Shown: positions 34,980 to 43,207 of the stretch, in pieces | Layout: each line of letters opens with the position of its first letter | Numbering within the stretch: the first letter of the stretch is position 1 | From: CAZSXU01 sp964610505 | GTDB taxonomy: Bacteria > Arandabacterota > Arandabacteria > JAGLYR01 | Reading direction: 5' to 3' | DNA: 64,000 bases | Assembly (NCBI GenBank): GCA_964610505.1 | Contig: CAZSXU010000009.1 | Coordinates: 59,297 to 123,296 of the forward strand | Notes under the pieces: generated by a model | The model's input: the letters and a program-made list of their open reading frames with translations, nothing else | Told to the model about the DNA's origin: nothing | Databases searched by the model: none | Position numbers and translations under genes: made by a program

Positions 34980-35429
34980 GTTCTCTCCTCTCCTATCTAT
35001 AAAGCCCTATCCCAATGATATACAACAAGTTTGTTGAACTCTGCAGTCCCCTTCGTCTCCTCTATCTACCTATTTAGACTCACGACATTCGAATAAGGTT
35101 CCCACAAATTCCACGGATTGCGCCCGGCCGTCGACGCCGGCCCGGGTCTTGCGCCTGTATCCGGGCCGAATCCGGTTCCTGCGGCCTCCTGGGACTGTTC
35201 AAGACGTCGTCTTCGCCGCTCAAAGGTCTCCCAAGACGGGCAGGGGCCGGAGGCTTCGTCAACGGGCCCCGTACTCTCCACTTCCCGGAGTTTGCAGCGC
35301 AGGGTAGGTGCACCGCTCGCTGCGGTCAACAGAAAAACGTTGAAAGCGCTCGCGATCACGGGTAGCCTGGCCCGGACGCTGCGGACGAACACTTCAGGCC
35401 GGCCACCGGTTCCGGCCCCGGGACTTCGC
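34980..35429. other. Divergent intergenic region between htrA and lpxH
   Basis: 450 bases. The htrA-proximal 100 bases are AT-rich and hold the palindrome at 35023-35036. The rest is GC-rich and non-coding as far as I can see. A weak candidate lpxH promoter (TTGAAA-N17-TAGCCT) begins near 35339. Confidence 0.5.
35023..35036. promoter_or_regulatory. Palindromic operator candidate upstream of htrA
   Basis: CAACAA-GT-TTGTTG, perfect six-base arms, in the AT-rich region 45 bp before the htrA start. Suggests a dimeric regulator site; no regulator is identified. Confidence 0.4.
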
Positions 35430-36245
35430 ATGAACACGGATCGACGGGTTCTCTTTTTTTCTGACGCCCACCTGGGTGCGGATTCGGCCGAGCTGGAGAT
35501 CAAGAAACACAGGCTCCTGTTCCAATTCCTCGATTACGTCCAGGATCTCGCGGCCGACCTCTACGTCGTCGGCGACCTCTTTGACTTCTGGTTCGAGTAC
35601 GGGACCGTCATCCCGAAGCAGTACTACCCGGTGCTTCGACGCCTGTCCGAACTGGTCGATGGCGGGTCCACCGTGACCTACCTGGGGGGGAATCACGACT
35701 TCTGGCTGGGCGATTTCCTCGAGAGCCAGGTCGGGTTAACGATATCACAGGTTCCCATCACGGTGAGCCGTCAATCGCGAACGATCTACCTCGCGCACGG
35801 AGACGGGCTCCTCACTTCAAAAGACTACGGGTACCGCCTTCTTCGAGCGACCACCCGGGCACGCATCGTCCGCACGCTGTTCGGAGTCCTTCACCCCGAC
35901 GTCGGCATTCGAGGGGCGGACCTACTCTCCAGGATGAGCCGGGCCGTCACCCGGGGCTCGCGTCCCGGCGTGGAACCCGAGTTCGTCGCCTTCGTCCGGC
36001 AGAAGATGAGCGAGGGCTTCGACGCCGTCGTCGTGGGCCACCATCACCATCCCCTCCACACCCGTACGGCGGCGGAAGAATGCCTCGTGATCGGAGATTG
36101 GATCGAGCATTTCACGTTCGCCGATCTGTCGAACGGCCGTCTGACGCTGAAGCACTGGGTTGAAGGCGGAGAGCCGACGGTCCTTCCCGCCGCCGACACC
36201 TACCTCGTCCGCCCGGCCAGCCGCTTCTTCCGCCCACGCGCGTGA
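35430..36245 (+). CDS. lpxH: UDP-2,3-diacylglucosamine diphosphatase LpxH
   Basis: Lipid A pathway hydrolase giving lipid X at the inner membrane. 271 residues from ATG at 35430. Calcineurin-type metal motifs in order: SDAHLG (DxH), GDLFDFW, GGNHDFW, AHGDG and GHHHHP, plus the helical lid region with RMSRAVTRGSRPGVE. The frame is open back to 35118, but the fold begins RRVLFFSDAHLG, so the later start is used even though its ribosome-binding site is weak. Convergent with porV across a shared terminator. Its presence implies lipid A and an outer membrane. Confidence 0.93.
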   Translation: MNTDRRVLFFSDAHLGADSAELEIKKHRLLFQFLDYVQDLAADLYVVGDLFDFWFEYGTVIPKQYYPVLRRLSELVDGGSTVTYLGGNHDFWLGDFLESQVGLTISQVPITVSRQSRTIYLAHGDGLLTSKDYGYRLLRATTRARIVRTLFGVLHPDVGIRGADLLSRMSRAVTRGSRPGVEPEFVAFVRQKMSEGFDAVVVGHHHHPLHTRTAAEECLVIGDWIEHFTFADLSNGRLTLKHWVEGGEPTVLPAADTYLVRPASRFFRPRA

Positions 36246-36289
36246 GCGAGAGAAGGGAGCGCAAGCCCTAGGTCCTGTGGCCACAGAAG

Positions 36290-36314
36290 ACGGGCGGCCG
36301 GTCCGGCCGCCCGT
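36290..36314. terminator. Bidirectional hairpin between lpxH and porV
   Basis: Perfect 11-base arms ACGGGCGGCCG (36290-36300) and CGGCCGCCCGT (36304-36314) with a three-base loop, placed between two convergent genes. No long T-tract on either side. Confidence 0.65.
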
Positions 36315-36354
36315 TCCCGAATTCTCTAATGGCTCTATCCGCTTACGACGCAGG

Positions 36355-37260
36355 CTAGATCTGAATCGCGAACGACAGCCGGTGCGTGTCTCCCAGGTCG
36401 GAGTAGAACGGCACGAAGGCGTAGTCCAGCCGAAATTTCTCCACGGGGATTCCGACGCCGACGCTGACGTTCTGGTTGTCGTACCCGCTCCGGTACCCGA
36501 AGCGCAGCGCCAGTCTCTCAACGACTCCGACCTCGATGCCGAGATGGGTCTTGACGTCGTCCTCTCGAGGCTTCTGCACCTCGAAGGCCACCACCATCTC
36601 GTCCGACAGGAAAGAAACCTCCCGGCCGTAGGCCAACCCGCCGCGGAGCGTCAGAGGCAAGTCGAAACTCTCCTCGATGAATTTCATTTTCGATCCCAGA
36701 TGCTGGACGCAGGCGCCCATTCGAAGCCCCGGGAGCGGGAGGTCGATCATCGTCCCCAGATCAACGGCGAAGCCGGTGGCGGTTTCTTCGTCGATCTTCT
36801 CGTAGAGGGCCTTGGCCGAAACGCCCGCCGTCAACCACTCGGCCAATTTCCTGCCGTAGCTGGCCTGAAGGGCGAAATCGAAGAAACTGAAATGGCCGAG
36901 AGGATTGCCCTCGATGTCACGAAGGTCCAAGTCGCCGGCGTGGAGCGCCGTGAGACTCAGGCCGTACCCCTGATCGGTCCGGGACCGCACGACGGCGATG
37001 TTCTCCATCCGGACGTCCTGGAACCAGGTCACCTGATTCAGGAGAACCTCGGCCCCGTAGTCCCCGACGCACCCGGCGGGGTTCCAGTAGGTGGTGCTGG
37101 CGTCGTCGGCGACCGAACAGAAGGCCCCTCCCATCCCAACCGCTCTCGCCCCGTGGCCCAGCTTGAGAAACGTCAGCCCCGTTTGGCCCGCCTCCGTCCA
37201 GCCGGCGGTCGGCGCGGCCAGAAGCAGCGCGAACACCAGGAGCGTGACTCGCATCTTCAT
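36355..37260 (-). CDS. PorV/PorQ-family outer-membrane protein
   Basis: 301 residues. Signal peptide (LLVFALLLAAPTAGWTEA), then the family start TFLKLGHGARAVGMGGAFCSVADDASTTYWNPAG followed by amphipathic strands and a final aromatic strand ending HRLSFAIQI, typical of a FadL-like beta-barrel. Family members in Bacteroidetes serve the type IX secretion system, though many homologues elsewhere are uncharacterised. ATG at 37260 with GGAG six bases upstream is preferred to the GTG at 37272. Confidence 0.88.
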   Translation of the reverse strand: MKMRVTLLVFALLLAAPTAGWTEAGQTGLTFLKLGHGARAVGMGGAFCSVADDASTTYWNPAGCVGDYGAEVLLNQVTWFQDVRMENIAVVRSRTDQGYGLSLTALHAGDLDLRDIEGNPLGHFSFFDFALQASYGRKLAEWLTAGVSAKALYEKIDEETATGFAVDLGTMIDLPLPGLRMGACVQHLGSKMKFIEESFDLPLTLRGGLAYGREVSFLSDEMVVAFEVQKPREDDVKTHLGIEVGVVERLALRFGYRSGYDNQNVSVGVGIPVEKFRLDYAFVPFYSDLGDTHRLSFAIQI

Positions 37261-37359
37261 CGGCGTCTCCACTAGAATAGGGTCCCTGCCAGTATTCGGC
37301 CCCGACCCTTCGATTCCTGAACCCTTTGTCGGGATTCCGGTGCGTTTACCCTTCAGGAG

Positions 37360-37389
37360 ATACTAGGTTCCGCCCGCAGACAGTGTCAA
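37360..37389 (-). promoter_or_regulatory. Sigma-70-type promoter for the porV-like gene
   Basis: Minus strand TTGACA (37389-37384), 18-base spacer, TAGTAT (37365-37360). Leader of roughly 90 bases. Confidence 0.65.
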
Positions 37390-37450
37390 GTGAGATTCTC
37401 CATTCCGATCAATAGACAAATGGAGAATAGATCCCGGAAAGGGGCGTTCG

Positions 37451-37497
37451 AAAAAACCCCCGGCCCGGGGCGGCGGGAAAACCGTCCACCCCGGGCC
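37451..37497 (-). terminator. Rho-independent terminator of the DUF3108-FN3-DUF4384 operon
   Basis: Arms GGCCCGGGG (37462-37470) and CCCCGGGCC (37489-37497); on the minus strand the stem is followed by GGGGG and six T (37456-37451). About 140 bp after the stop codon. Confidence 0.75.
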
Positions 37498-37634
37498 AAA
37501 AAGGAACCCGGCCGAGAAGTCGATTGCCCCTGTTCAACCGACACTCAGACCGGGCACCTCGACAAGCTGGACCTGCCAGCCTGTCCTCATCTCCGGAGGG
37601 CCTAATTCAGGAGATGAGCAAACTCCACGCTGCT

Positions 37635-38732
37635 TTACTTCTGCTTGTGCCTCCCAGCATGGTCAGCGGGAGCCGCCCCCTTTTTGGACGACCCCTCGTG
37701 GCCCTTCCGACTCGAATACCCCCTGGACGCGGACTTATTCGAAGCCGGTGATGGTTTTGACTCCCTTTTTCTACTCTCAAAACGATCCCGGACCCCCTCG
37801 GGTTTCACCCCGGCACCGTTTTTCTTGCCCCCAAGAAGGACCCCCGATTTCGTCTTCGACCTGCTACTCACTAAGACGCACGGATTGTCCTCTTGGTTCC
37901 ATTCTTTCTGCGAGTTTTTCTCGTTTTTTTCCTTCCACCTCACCCGATCACCGACGCTCCGGACCCCACCGGCTCCGGGAGCCGGGCAGGAGGGCTTCCG
38001 GTGCATTCTGTGTACGCACGTCCGGACCACGGCTCGGGGCCAGTCCAGGCAGACGCCGAAGTCGAAAACCAGGTGGAACCTCGGGTGGCACCGCCAGCGT
38101 GGGCGACCGTCGATGACGATGCACGTCGGGCGGGGGCACACCGTTTCGACGGAAAACCAGCAGAAATCCGCCGCAACTGCCCCACGGCCACCCCCCGGGA
38201 GAAGCGCGTCCTCGATGGCCCAGACGGCCTCGAACGGATCCCCGACGACTCTGCCGATCACGGCTCGGCAGGGCGGAGCCTCCGATACGACCCAGGTGTG
38301 CTGATCGCGGAATACGAGCATCATCTCTCTCTCAAGCCAGCGGGCCACGGGCAGCCGCTTCCGGGTGGCCACGGCCCCGATCACCACGAGGCCCTCGAAG
38401 TCATCGAACAGCCCGTCCACTCGGGACCCACAAATCCGGTACGTCCGGTCCCCACGGATCCTCCCATCCTCCCAGGACCTGGACGGGAACAGGATGTGGA
38501 CCCAACCGTCGGTGTCGACGGCGTAGACGATCACACTCGCCCCCCGGTTGGTCCGGAGGTAGATGTCCACCGGATCGCCCGCGAAGACAACGGCCTCGTC
38601 CCCGTGATTCGTCCAGACCTCGACCTCCAGATCTCGGGCCTCGGCGGATGCAATCGACGAGCAAACGGCCGCTGCGGCCACAGCAAGTGCTATCAGGAAC
38701 GCTCCCCGGGTCATCCTCGGTCTCGATTGCAT
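37635..38732 (-). CDS. Secreted DUF4384-type protein with basic C-terminal tail
   Basis: 365 residues from ATG at 38732 (GAGGG seven bases upstream). Signal peptide (AFLIALAVAAAAVCSSIASAEA), then a DUF4384-like beta domain (about 35-150: EVWTNHGDEAVVFAGDPVDIYLRTN, VYAVDTDGWVHILFP). The middle section is rich in Cys, Trp and Arg (CWFSVETVCPRPTCIVIDGRPRWRC), and about the last 100 residues are very rich in Lys, Ser and Arg and probably disordered. DUF4384 is found in surface and stress-related proteins of unknown function. Last gene of a three-gene operon. Confidence 0.72.
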   Translation of the reverse strand: MQSRPRMTRGAFLIALAVAAAAVCSSIASAEARDLEVEVWTNHGDEAVVFAGDPVDIYLRTNRGASVIVYAVDTDGWVHILFPSRSWEDGRIRGDRTYRICGSRVDGLFDDFEGLVVIGAVATRKRLPVARWLEREMMLVFRDQHTWVVSEAPPCRAVIGRVVGDPFEAVWAIEDALLPGGGRGAVAADFCWFSVETVCPRPTCIVIDGRPRWRCHPRFHLVFDFGVCLDWPRAVVRTCVHRMHRKPSCPAPGAGGVRSVGDRVRWKEKNEKNSQKEWNQEDNPCVLVSSRSKTKSGVLLGGKKNGAGVKPEGVRDRFESRKRESKPSPASNKSASRGYSSRKGHEGSSKKGAAPADHAGRHKQK

Positions 38733-38768
38733 GGCCACCCTCTCCCTTCTCACGATTCAAGGGGCGAG

Positions 38769-39647
38769 CTATCGGGCCCTCACACTCTCCGGAAAAGGCG
38801 GTGCCAGCTCCGGATAGTCCGGAACCAGCTGGTACGCCCAATCCAGGATCACGTACCGGTTGTTCTTGTTGATCACCGAGACGCGCAGTTTGGCATAGTT
38901 CCCGTCGTCGGTCTGCACCACGTAGGCGTGTCCGCGAATGATTTCCACGCCCGCGGGACTGTCCGACCAGCCCTCCTGCGGCGCCCAGTCGACTTCGTCC
39001 AGATGATCCGTGAAGCCGAAATCCTGAACGAGCGTTCCCGACGTCGGAAGGAACCGGAGCACATCGGGATCGCCGTCCGACGAGGAATCCACGTAGAGAT
39101 CGCTCGCCGCCGAGTCCCACGCGACCACCAGATCGTCACTCGTGTATCCGGGATCTTCGGCCCGGCTGAAATCGATTCCGGCTCCGGTCGGTTCCTCCTC
39201 GGCGTCGTAGACGACGAGGTCGGTTCCCGCCGGCCGCGGCGTATCGAACACGTCCGCATAGCTCAGATCAGACTCGTTGCCGTCGTAGTCGAAGGCCGTC
39301 ACCGCGTAGTAATACGTGGTGGCGTTGTCGACGTCCGTATCTTCGTAAACGTCACTCTCCTCGCCCAGTACGTTGACCATCCGTTCATAGGGTCCGCCCT
39401 GGGGGCCGCTCGCCTCATCCGCCCACCAGATCCCGTAGCCCCTCACGTCGCTCCCCAACACGGGATTCCAGTAGATGGTGACCTTCTCGTCCCCCGTCAC
39501 CGAGTACACACCCGAGGGAACGGCGGGAGGTTCATTGTCCACACACGTCGGCTTGCAGCAACAGTCGTCCTCATCGCAACCGCAGAGAATCAGAGCGGCC
39601 CCGAGAGCCAAGGAGAGGAGCGCAAGCATCCGGAATCGGCGTCTCAT
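38769..39647 (-). CDS. Fibronectin type III lipoprotein
   Basis: 292 residues. Lipobox LILCGC at about 22-23, then a run of acidic and Cys residues (DEDDCCCKPTC) and a fibronectin-III domain (about 40-130: PPAVPSGVYSVTGDEKVTIYWNP ... TYYYAVTAFDYDGNES). The rest is an uncharacterised beta-rich domain. ATG at 39647 with GGGAG upstream; the open frame to 39791 overlaps the preceding gene and is rejected. Probable outer-membrane or periplasmic surface protein in an operon with DUF3108 and DUF4384 proteins. Confidence 0.8.
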   Translation of the reverse strand: MRRRFRMLALLSLALGAALILCGCDEDDCCCKPTCVDNEPPAVPSGVYSVTGDEKVTIYWNPVLGSDVRGYGIWWADEASGPQGGPYERMVNVLGEESDVYEDTDVDNATTYYYAVTAFDYDGNESDLSYADVFDTPRPAGTDLVVYDAEEEPTGAGIDFSRAEDPGYTSDDLVVAWDSAASDLYVDSSSDGDPDVLRFLPTSGTLVQDFGFTDHLDEVDWAPQEGWSDSPAGVEIIRGHAYVVQTDDGNYAKLRVSVINKNNRYVILDWAYQLVPDYPELAPPFPESVRAR

Positions 39648-39708
39648 GATCGTTACTCCCTTCGCGTTGATCCTGTCCATCGATCTTCGGCCGGCGGGCG
39701 AATCCCGT

Positions 39709-40557
39709 TTATCGGCCGTCGATTCCCCTTTCCGCCACTCCACCGAGAACGGGGTCCGTCGGAACCGCCTGTTCCGCCTTCGCCACTTCACCCAGAACGT
39801 GGTCCGTCAGAACCGCCCGAATGCTCCCGATAGCCACCTTGCTGACCATCTGCACCGGGAGGTGGAGCGCATCGTCCGTCACCCAGATCCATATCCGCCC
39901 CTGCTGGTCGAAGATTCCCCCGTCTTTGGCCAGGTGGGGCTCGACGACCAGGCAGTCGAACTCTCCGGCGGGGGTCGCCAGCCGTTCCCTGCGAGTGACG
40001 TTTACCCGCAGGTCATAGGTGCTTCTCGACGAGATCGAGCTCAGCCAGAGCGTCGCGCCGGGCGAGAGATCCAGCGTTCTAAGCCAGTAGAGAGACGAGA
40101 GTGCGTCCAGAGTCCTCTCGGAGATTTTTATGGACCGGTCTTCCGCAAGAGCCACTCCCCGGTCGTGATAGTAGTCGACCACTCGATCGCATTCGTAGTG
40201 ACCCTCGCGCAGGTGCTTTTCAAAGCGAAGGGGCCTCAGATGTTCGACGTCGAGCCAGGACTCCACACGATCCTCGACCCGGAAAAAGGCCGAGACCAGC
40301 GCGCCCGAACGCGCCGTGGAAACCAGATGGAGGCAGTCCCGCCCTCGAACGGCCTCAATCGGGCCGACTTCCATTCGGGCCTCACCGGCCTTCAGGGGCC
40401 CGTAGTAAACGTCGAACGAAAGACGCTCCCCGGCGCCGAAGGGCCGATCCGAGGCACCGGCCGGATCGATGAGCCACGCGAGTCCCAGGACGCACGGAAT
40501 GAGTATGCGGCAGGCGACGATGCCGGTGTTTCGAACACGAGTCATCAGGGGTCTCAT
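39709..40557 (-). CDS. DUF3108-domain secreted protein
   Basis: 282 residues from ATG at 40557 (GAGG eight bases upstream). Signal-like N-terminus, then DUF3108 (about 40-250: GERLSFDVYYGPLKAGEARMEV, FFRVEDRVESWLDVEHLRPLRFEKHLREG, PAGEFDCLVVEPH), a lipocalin-like beta-barrel family of unknown role. The C-terminus carries two 16-residue tandem repeats (AVLTDHVLGEVAKAEQ / AVPTDPVLGGVAERGI). First gene of the operon, with a sigma-54-like site about 80 bp upstream. Confidence 0.82.
   Translation of the reverse strand: MRPLMTRVRNTGIVACRILIPCVLGLAWLIDPAGASDRPFGAGERLSFDVYYGPLKAGEARMEVGPIEAVRGRDCLHLVSTARSGALVSAFFRVEDRVESWLDVEHLRPLRFEKHLREGHYECDRVVDYYHDRGVALAEDRSIKISERTLDALSSLYWLRTLDLSPGATLWLSSISSRSTYDLRVNVTRRERLATPAGEFDCLVVEPHLAKDGGIFDQQGRIWIWVTDDALHLPVQMVSKVAIGSIRAVLTDHVLGEVAKAEQAVPTDPVLGGVAERGIDGR
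39733..39828 (-). repeat. 48-bp tandem repeat in the C-terminus of the DUF3108 gene
   Basis: Two adjacent units, 39733-39780 and 39781-39828. The first 37 bases of each differ at only four positions; the rest is more diverged. The period is 16 codons. Confidence 0.7.
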
Positions 40558-40632
40558 CACGTCCACCTCGTCTTGAGGGAGTTGACCGGGAAGCCCGATT
40601 CTCATCATCGAATCGCTTCCACCCCTGATTAC

Positions 40633-40649
40633 AGCACGGTTCGTGCCAA
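40633..40649 (-). promoter_or_regulatory. Sigma-54-like site upstream of the DUF3108 operon
   Basis: Minus strand TTGGCAC-GAACC-GTGCT: GG and GC are ten bases apart as required, and -24 is perfect; -12 is GTGC instead of TTGC. The site is also a small palindrome GCACG-N3-CGTGC, so an operator is the alternative. Confidence 0.4.
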
Positions 40650-40900
40650 CGGGGAAGACAAACGCGCGCAGGTGCGGGATCCGTGTGTCGGACGGTGCAG
40701 AGACAGCGAATCCTACTGTTTTTCAACACCTTCGGAGGTCGGCGGTTCCCCCCCCACGCTCCCGTCGGGGCCCATTCCTCGCGCGTTTCCCTGCGATCCC
40801 GTCCCGTTTCTGTGTCGATTCCACACACGGGTGTCCGCATGCCGACACCCGGCAGGTGATTGGACAACCCCCACAATAGCAGGTTCAGGACACAGAACCC

Positions 40901-41203
40901 CAGCCACAGATTACACAGATTTCACAGACAGAGACTAAGCGCCCTCCGGGCGCCCTTCGGAAACCCCATTTCCCTGTCCCGAGTCACTCGTTACCTGTCC
41001 CTTGGCCCTTGGTCACCCGGCTCTTTGCCTCGGCTTCCATTCAGAACTCAGCACTCGGAACCTAGAACCCAGCACTTTCCTGCCGGACGAAAACCCCAGC
41101 CACAGATTGCACAGATTACAGTGAGGGTCTATCGCTCTTCTTGATGCTCTTATCCGAGCTCGACCTTCAACGATCGACTTTCCATTTTCTAGGGCCGGCC
41201 CGG
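40901..41203. repeat. Intergenic repeat cluster, copy 1
   Basis: CCACAGATTACACAGATTTC near 40902 and CCACAGATTGCACAGATTAC near 41098, then CTCGACCTTCAACGATCGAC and TTTTCTAGGGCCGGCCCGG to 41203. The same order of motifs recurs at 44846-45116 beyond ntrY. Confidence 0.65.
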
Positions 41204-41219
41204 AACGGACCATGCGCGC

Positions 41220-41633
41220 TTACAGAAGGAAATCTTCCAGCTCTCCCACGGAAGGCGCGGGAAGGTCGCTGAATTCATCGGGAGGTTTCTCGCGTGTGCG
41301 GCGCTCGGGCCGCCTCGTCTCGCGCCCGCCGACCAGCCACTCCTCGAGGAAACTCAGAAGGTCCGATACGGTCGGATCCTCGGCCGAGAGCGAGTAGTAG
41401 ATGCGGCGTCGGTCTCGCCGCGTGTCCACGAGCCCCGACTCGCGAAGAATCCTCAGGTGGCGGGAGACTCGAGGTTGAGACATCTTGAGGCGGGCGGTGA
41501 TTTCCTCCACACAGTGCGGCCCTTTGAAGAGCATCTGGATGATTCGAAGCCGCGTTCTATCGGCCACACCCCTGAGGATGGTCAGCTGCCTCATCATCGC
41601 CCGAATCCGTTTGGCTCCCGAAGACGAACGCAC
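41220..41633 (-). CDS. ArsR-family HTH transcriptional regulator
   Basis: 137 residues if started at GTG 41633; ATG codons at 41597/41594 would begin nearer the domain (MMRQLTILRGVADRTRLRI). Winged helix: GVADRTRLRIIQMLFKGPHCVEEI, recognition helix MSQPRVSRHLRILRESGLV, wing DTRRDRRRIYYSL. No cysteine pair for metal sensing in the usual alpha3 or alpha5 positions, so the effector is unknown. Own promoter, directly after the ntrX terminator. Confidence 0.87.
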   Translation of the reverse strand: MRSSSGAKRIRAMMRQLTILRGVADRTRLRIIQMLFKGPHCVEEITARLKMSQPRVSRHLRILRESGLVDTRRDRRRIYYSLSAEDPTVSDLLSFLEEWLVGGRETRRPERRTREKPPDEFSDLPAPSVGELEDFLL

Positions 41634-41689
41634 GTCCCCGGAAGATTGTCTGGCGAGGTTCTCGACCGAGTTCTCGTGAGACGCGTTTC

Positions 41690-41719
41690 AGGCTAGCCTG
41701 CGGTGCGGGGCATTGTCAA
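41690..41719 (-). promoter_or_regulatory. Sigma-70-type promoter for the arsR-like gene
   Basis: Minus strand TTGACA (41719-41714), 18-base spacer, TAGCCT (41695-41690). It begins within a few bases of the ntrX terminator. Confidence 0.5.
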
Positions 41720-41723
41720 CAAA

Positions 41724-41751
41724 GAACGGCGCCCGGCCGCCGGGTGCGTTC
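41724..41751 (-). terminator. Hairpin after ntrX
   Basis: GAACGGCGCCCGG (41724-41736) pairs with CCGGGTGCGTTC (41740-41751), one bulge and one G-U; on the minus strand followed by TTTGTT. Confidence 0.6.
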
Positions 41752-41773
41752 TGGAATGGCCCAGGCCGAGGGG

Positions 41774-43141
41774 CTATTCCGGTTTCTCGATTCCGTAGCG
41801 TCGCATCTTTCGGTGTAGGTTCGCACGGTCGGTGTTCAGCACCTTGGCGGCTTCCGTGACGTTCCACGCCTTGGACTCCAGCGAGCGAACGATCAGGTCC
41901 TTCTCGTAGGTTTCCACCGCTGCCCGAAGCGATTCAGGCCCGGCCGCGGGGACAGGGCGCTCCTCGGATGCCTGTGCCAGCTCGCTCACGCCGATTTCCG
42001 TCCCCTCCGTCATGATGACCAGGCGCTCGATGAGGTTTCGAAGCTGCCTGACGTTTCCGGGCCAGGACGCCCGCCGCAGCTCGGTCAACGACTCGGGGGT
42101 CAGCGTGCGCGCACCGTGCTCGTCCTCGTCGGAGAAGATCTCCAGAAAATGACGCGCCAGGGATGGGATGTCGTCCGGGCGGTCCCGAAGGGGCGGGACG
42201 GAAATGGGAATCACCGACAGCCGGTAGAAGAGATCTTCGCGGAAGGTGCCGCCGTCGATTTCTTTCCTCAGGTCCTTGTTCGTGGCCGAGATGACTCGGA
42301 CGTTCACGGGAATCGGGTGCCCGCCTCCCAGTCGCTCGATCTCCCCCTCCTCGAGGACCCGCAGCAGCTTGGCCTGAGTCTCCGCACTCATGTCGCCGAC
42401 CTCATCCAGGAACAGCGTTCCCCCGTCGGCCAGCTCGAACCGGCCCCGGCGACGCTCGAGCGCACCGGTGAAGGCCCCCTTCTCGTGGCCGAACAGCTCG
42501 CTCTCGATGAGGTCCCGCGGAATGGCGGCGCAGTTGACCTTGATGAAGGGCCCGTCCGACCGGGTGCTGTTTTCATGAACGGCCCGGGCGACCAGCTCCT
42601 TGCCCGTCCCGCTCTCCCCGAAAATCAACACGCGCCCCGACGACGGCGCCGCCTTGGCGATCTGCCGGTAGAGTACCCGCATGGGCTCGGAGTCGCCGAC
42701 CATCACGGCCGCGCTCTTCAGGCGGGCGCGAAGGGCAACGTTCTCCTGCCGAAGAGATCGCGCCTCCAGGGCGTTTTCGACGGAGAGCGACAGCCGCCCG
42801 GGCTCCAGCGGCTTCTCCAGGAAATCGTAGGCGCCCAGCTTCGTGGCCTTGACGGCCGTGTCGATGGTGGCGTGCCCCGACATCATGATGACCGGGACCC
42901 CGGATTCCCGAGACCGGAGGGTCTTGAGAAGGGCGATCCCGTCCATCCCCGGAAGCAGGACATCCAGAAGAACCAGGTCGGGATTCTCCTCCTCCAAGAG
43001 GCCGAGAGCCGCCTCGGCCGTCTCGGCCTCGACCACCCGGTATCCGTCATCGGAAAGAACCCCTCGGAGCGAGGCGCGAATGCCCGCCTCGTCGTCCACC
43101 ACGAGGATGGTGCGAACTTCTTCTTCTCCGTTGCGGGTCAT
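41774..43141 (-). CDS. Sigma-54-dependent response regulator, NtrX type
   Basis: 455 residues from ATG at 43141 (GGAG seven bases upstream). Receiver domain with VVDDE and phospho-acceptor Asp60 (LVLLDVLLPGMDG), AAA+ domain with Walker A GESGTGKE, the sigma-54 contact loop GAFTGA in KGAFTGALERR, and Walker B GGTLFLDEVGDM, then a Fis-type HTH (AAKVLNTDRANLHRKMRRYGI). It should activate RpoN promoters; one perfect candidate lies at 45253. Partner kinase is the adjacent NtrY-like protein. Confidence 0.93.
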   Translation of the reverse strand: MTRNGEEEVRTILVVDDEAGIRASLRGVLSDDGYRVVEAETAEAALGLLEEENPDLVLLDVLLPGMDGIALLKTLRSRESGVPVIMMSGHATIDTAVKATKLGAYDFLEKPLEPGRLSLSVENALEARSLRQENVALRARLKSAAVMVGDSEPMRVLYRQIAKAAPSSGRVLIFGESGTGKELVARAVHENSTRSDGPFIKVNCAAIPRDLIESELFGHEKGAFTGALERRRGRFELADGGTLFLDEVGDMSAETQAKLLRVLEEGEIERLGGGHPIPVNVRVISATNKDLRKEIDGGTFREDLFYRLSVIPISVPPLRDRPDDIPSLARHFLEIFSDEDEHGARTLTPESLTELRRASWPGNVRQLRNLIERLVIMTEGTEIGVSELAQASEERPVPAAGPESLRAAVETYEKDLIVRSLESKAWNVTEAAKVLNTDRANLHRKMRRYGIEKPE

Positions 43142-43207
43142 TTGCAATCTCCGTTCGGCCGTTGCAGGAACGCACGCCGTCAACAGTACGCGGGCGCGCG
43201 TCGTCCG

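Larger units (their letters stand above)
37273..37634. other. Intergenic region between porV and the DUF4384 gene
   Basis: 362 bases. Holds the porV promoter (37360-37389) and the terminator of the operon to the right (37451-37497). No gene seen. Confidence 0.65.
40558..41219. other. Intergenic region with repeats and a sigma-54-like site
   Basis: 662 bases. Left part holds the promoter of the DUF3108 operon. The right part (40895-41203) is built of short intergenic repeats: CCACAGATT-ACACAGATT types, AGAACCCAGCACT types and a block with ACGATCGAC and GGGCCGGCCC. No gene seen. Confidence 0.6.
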
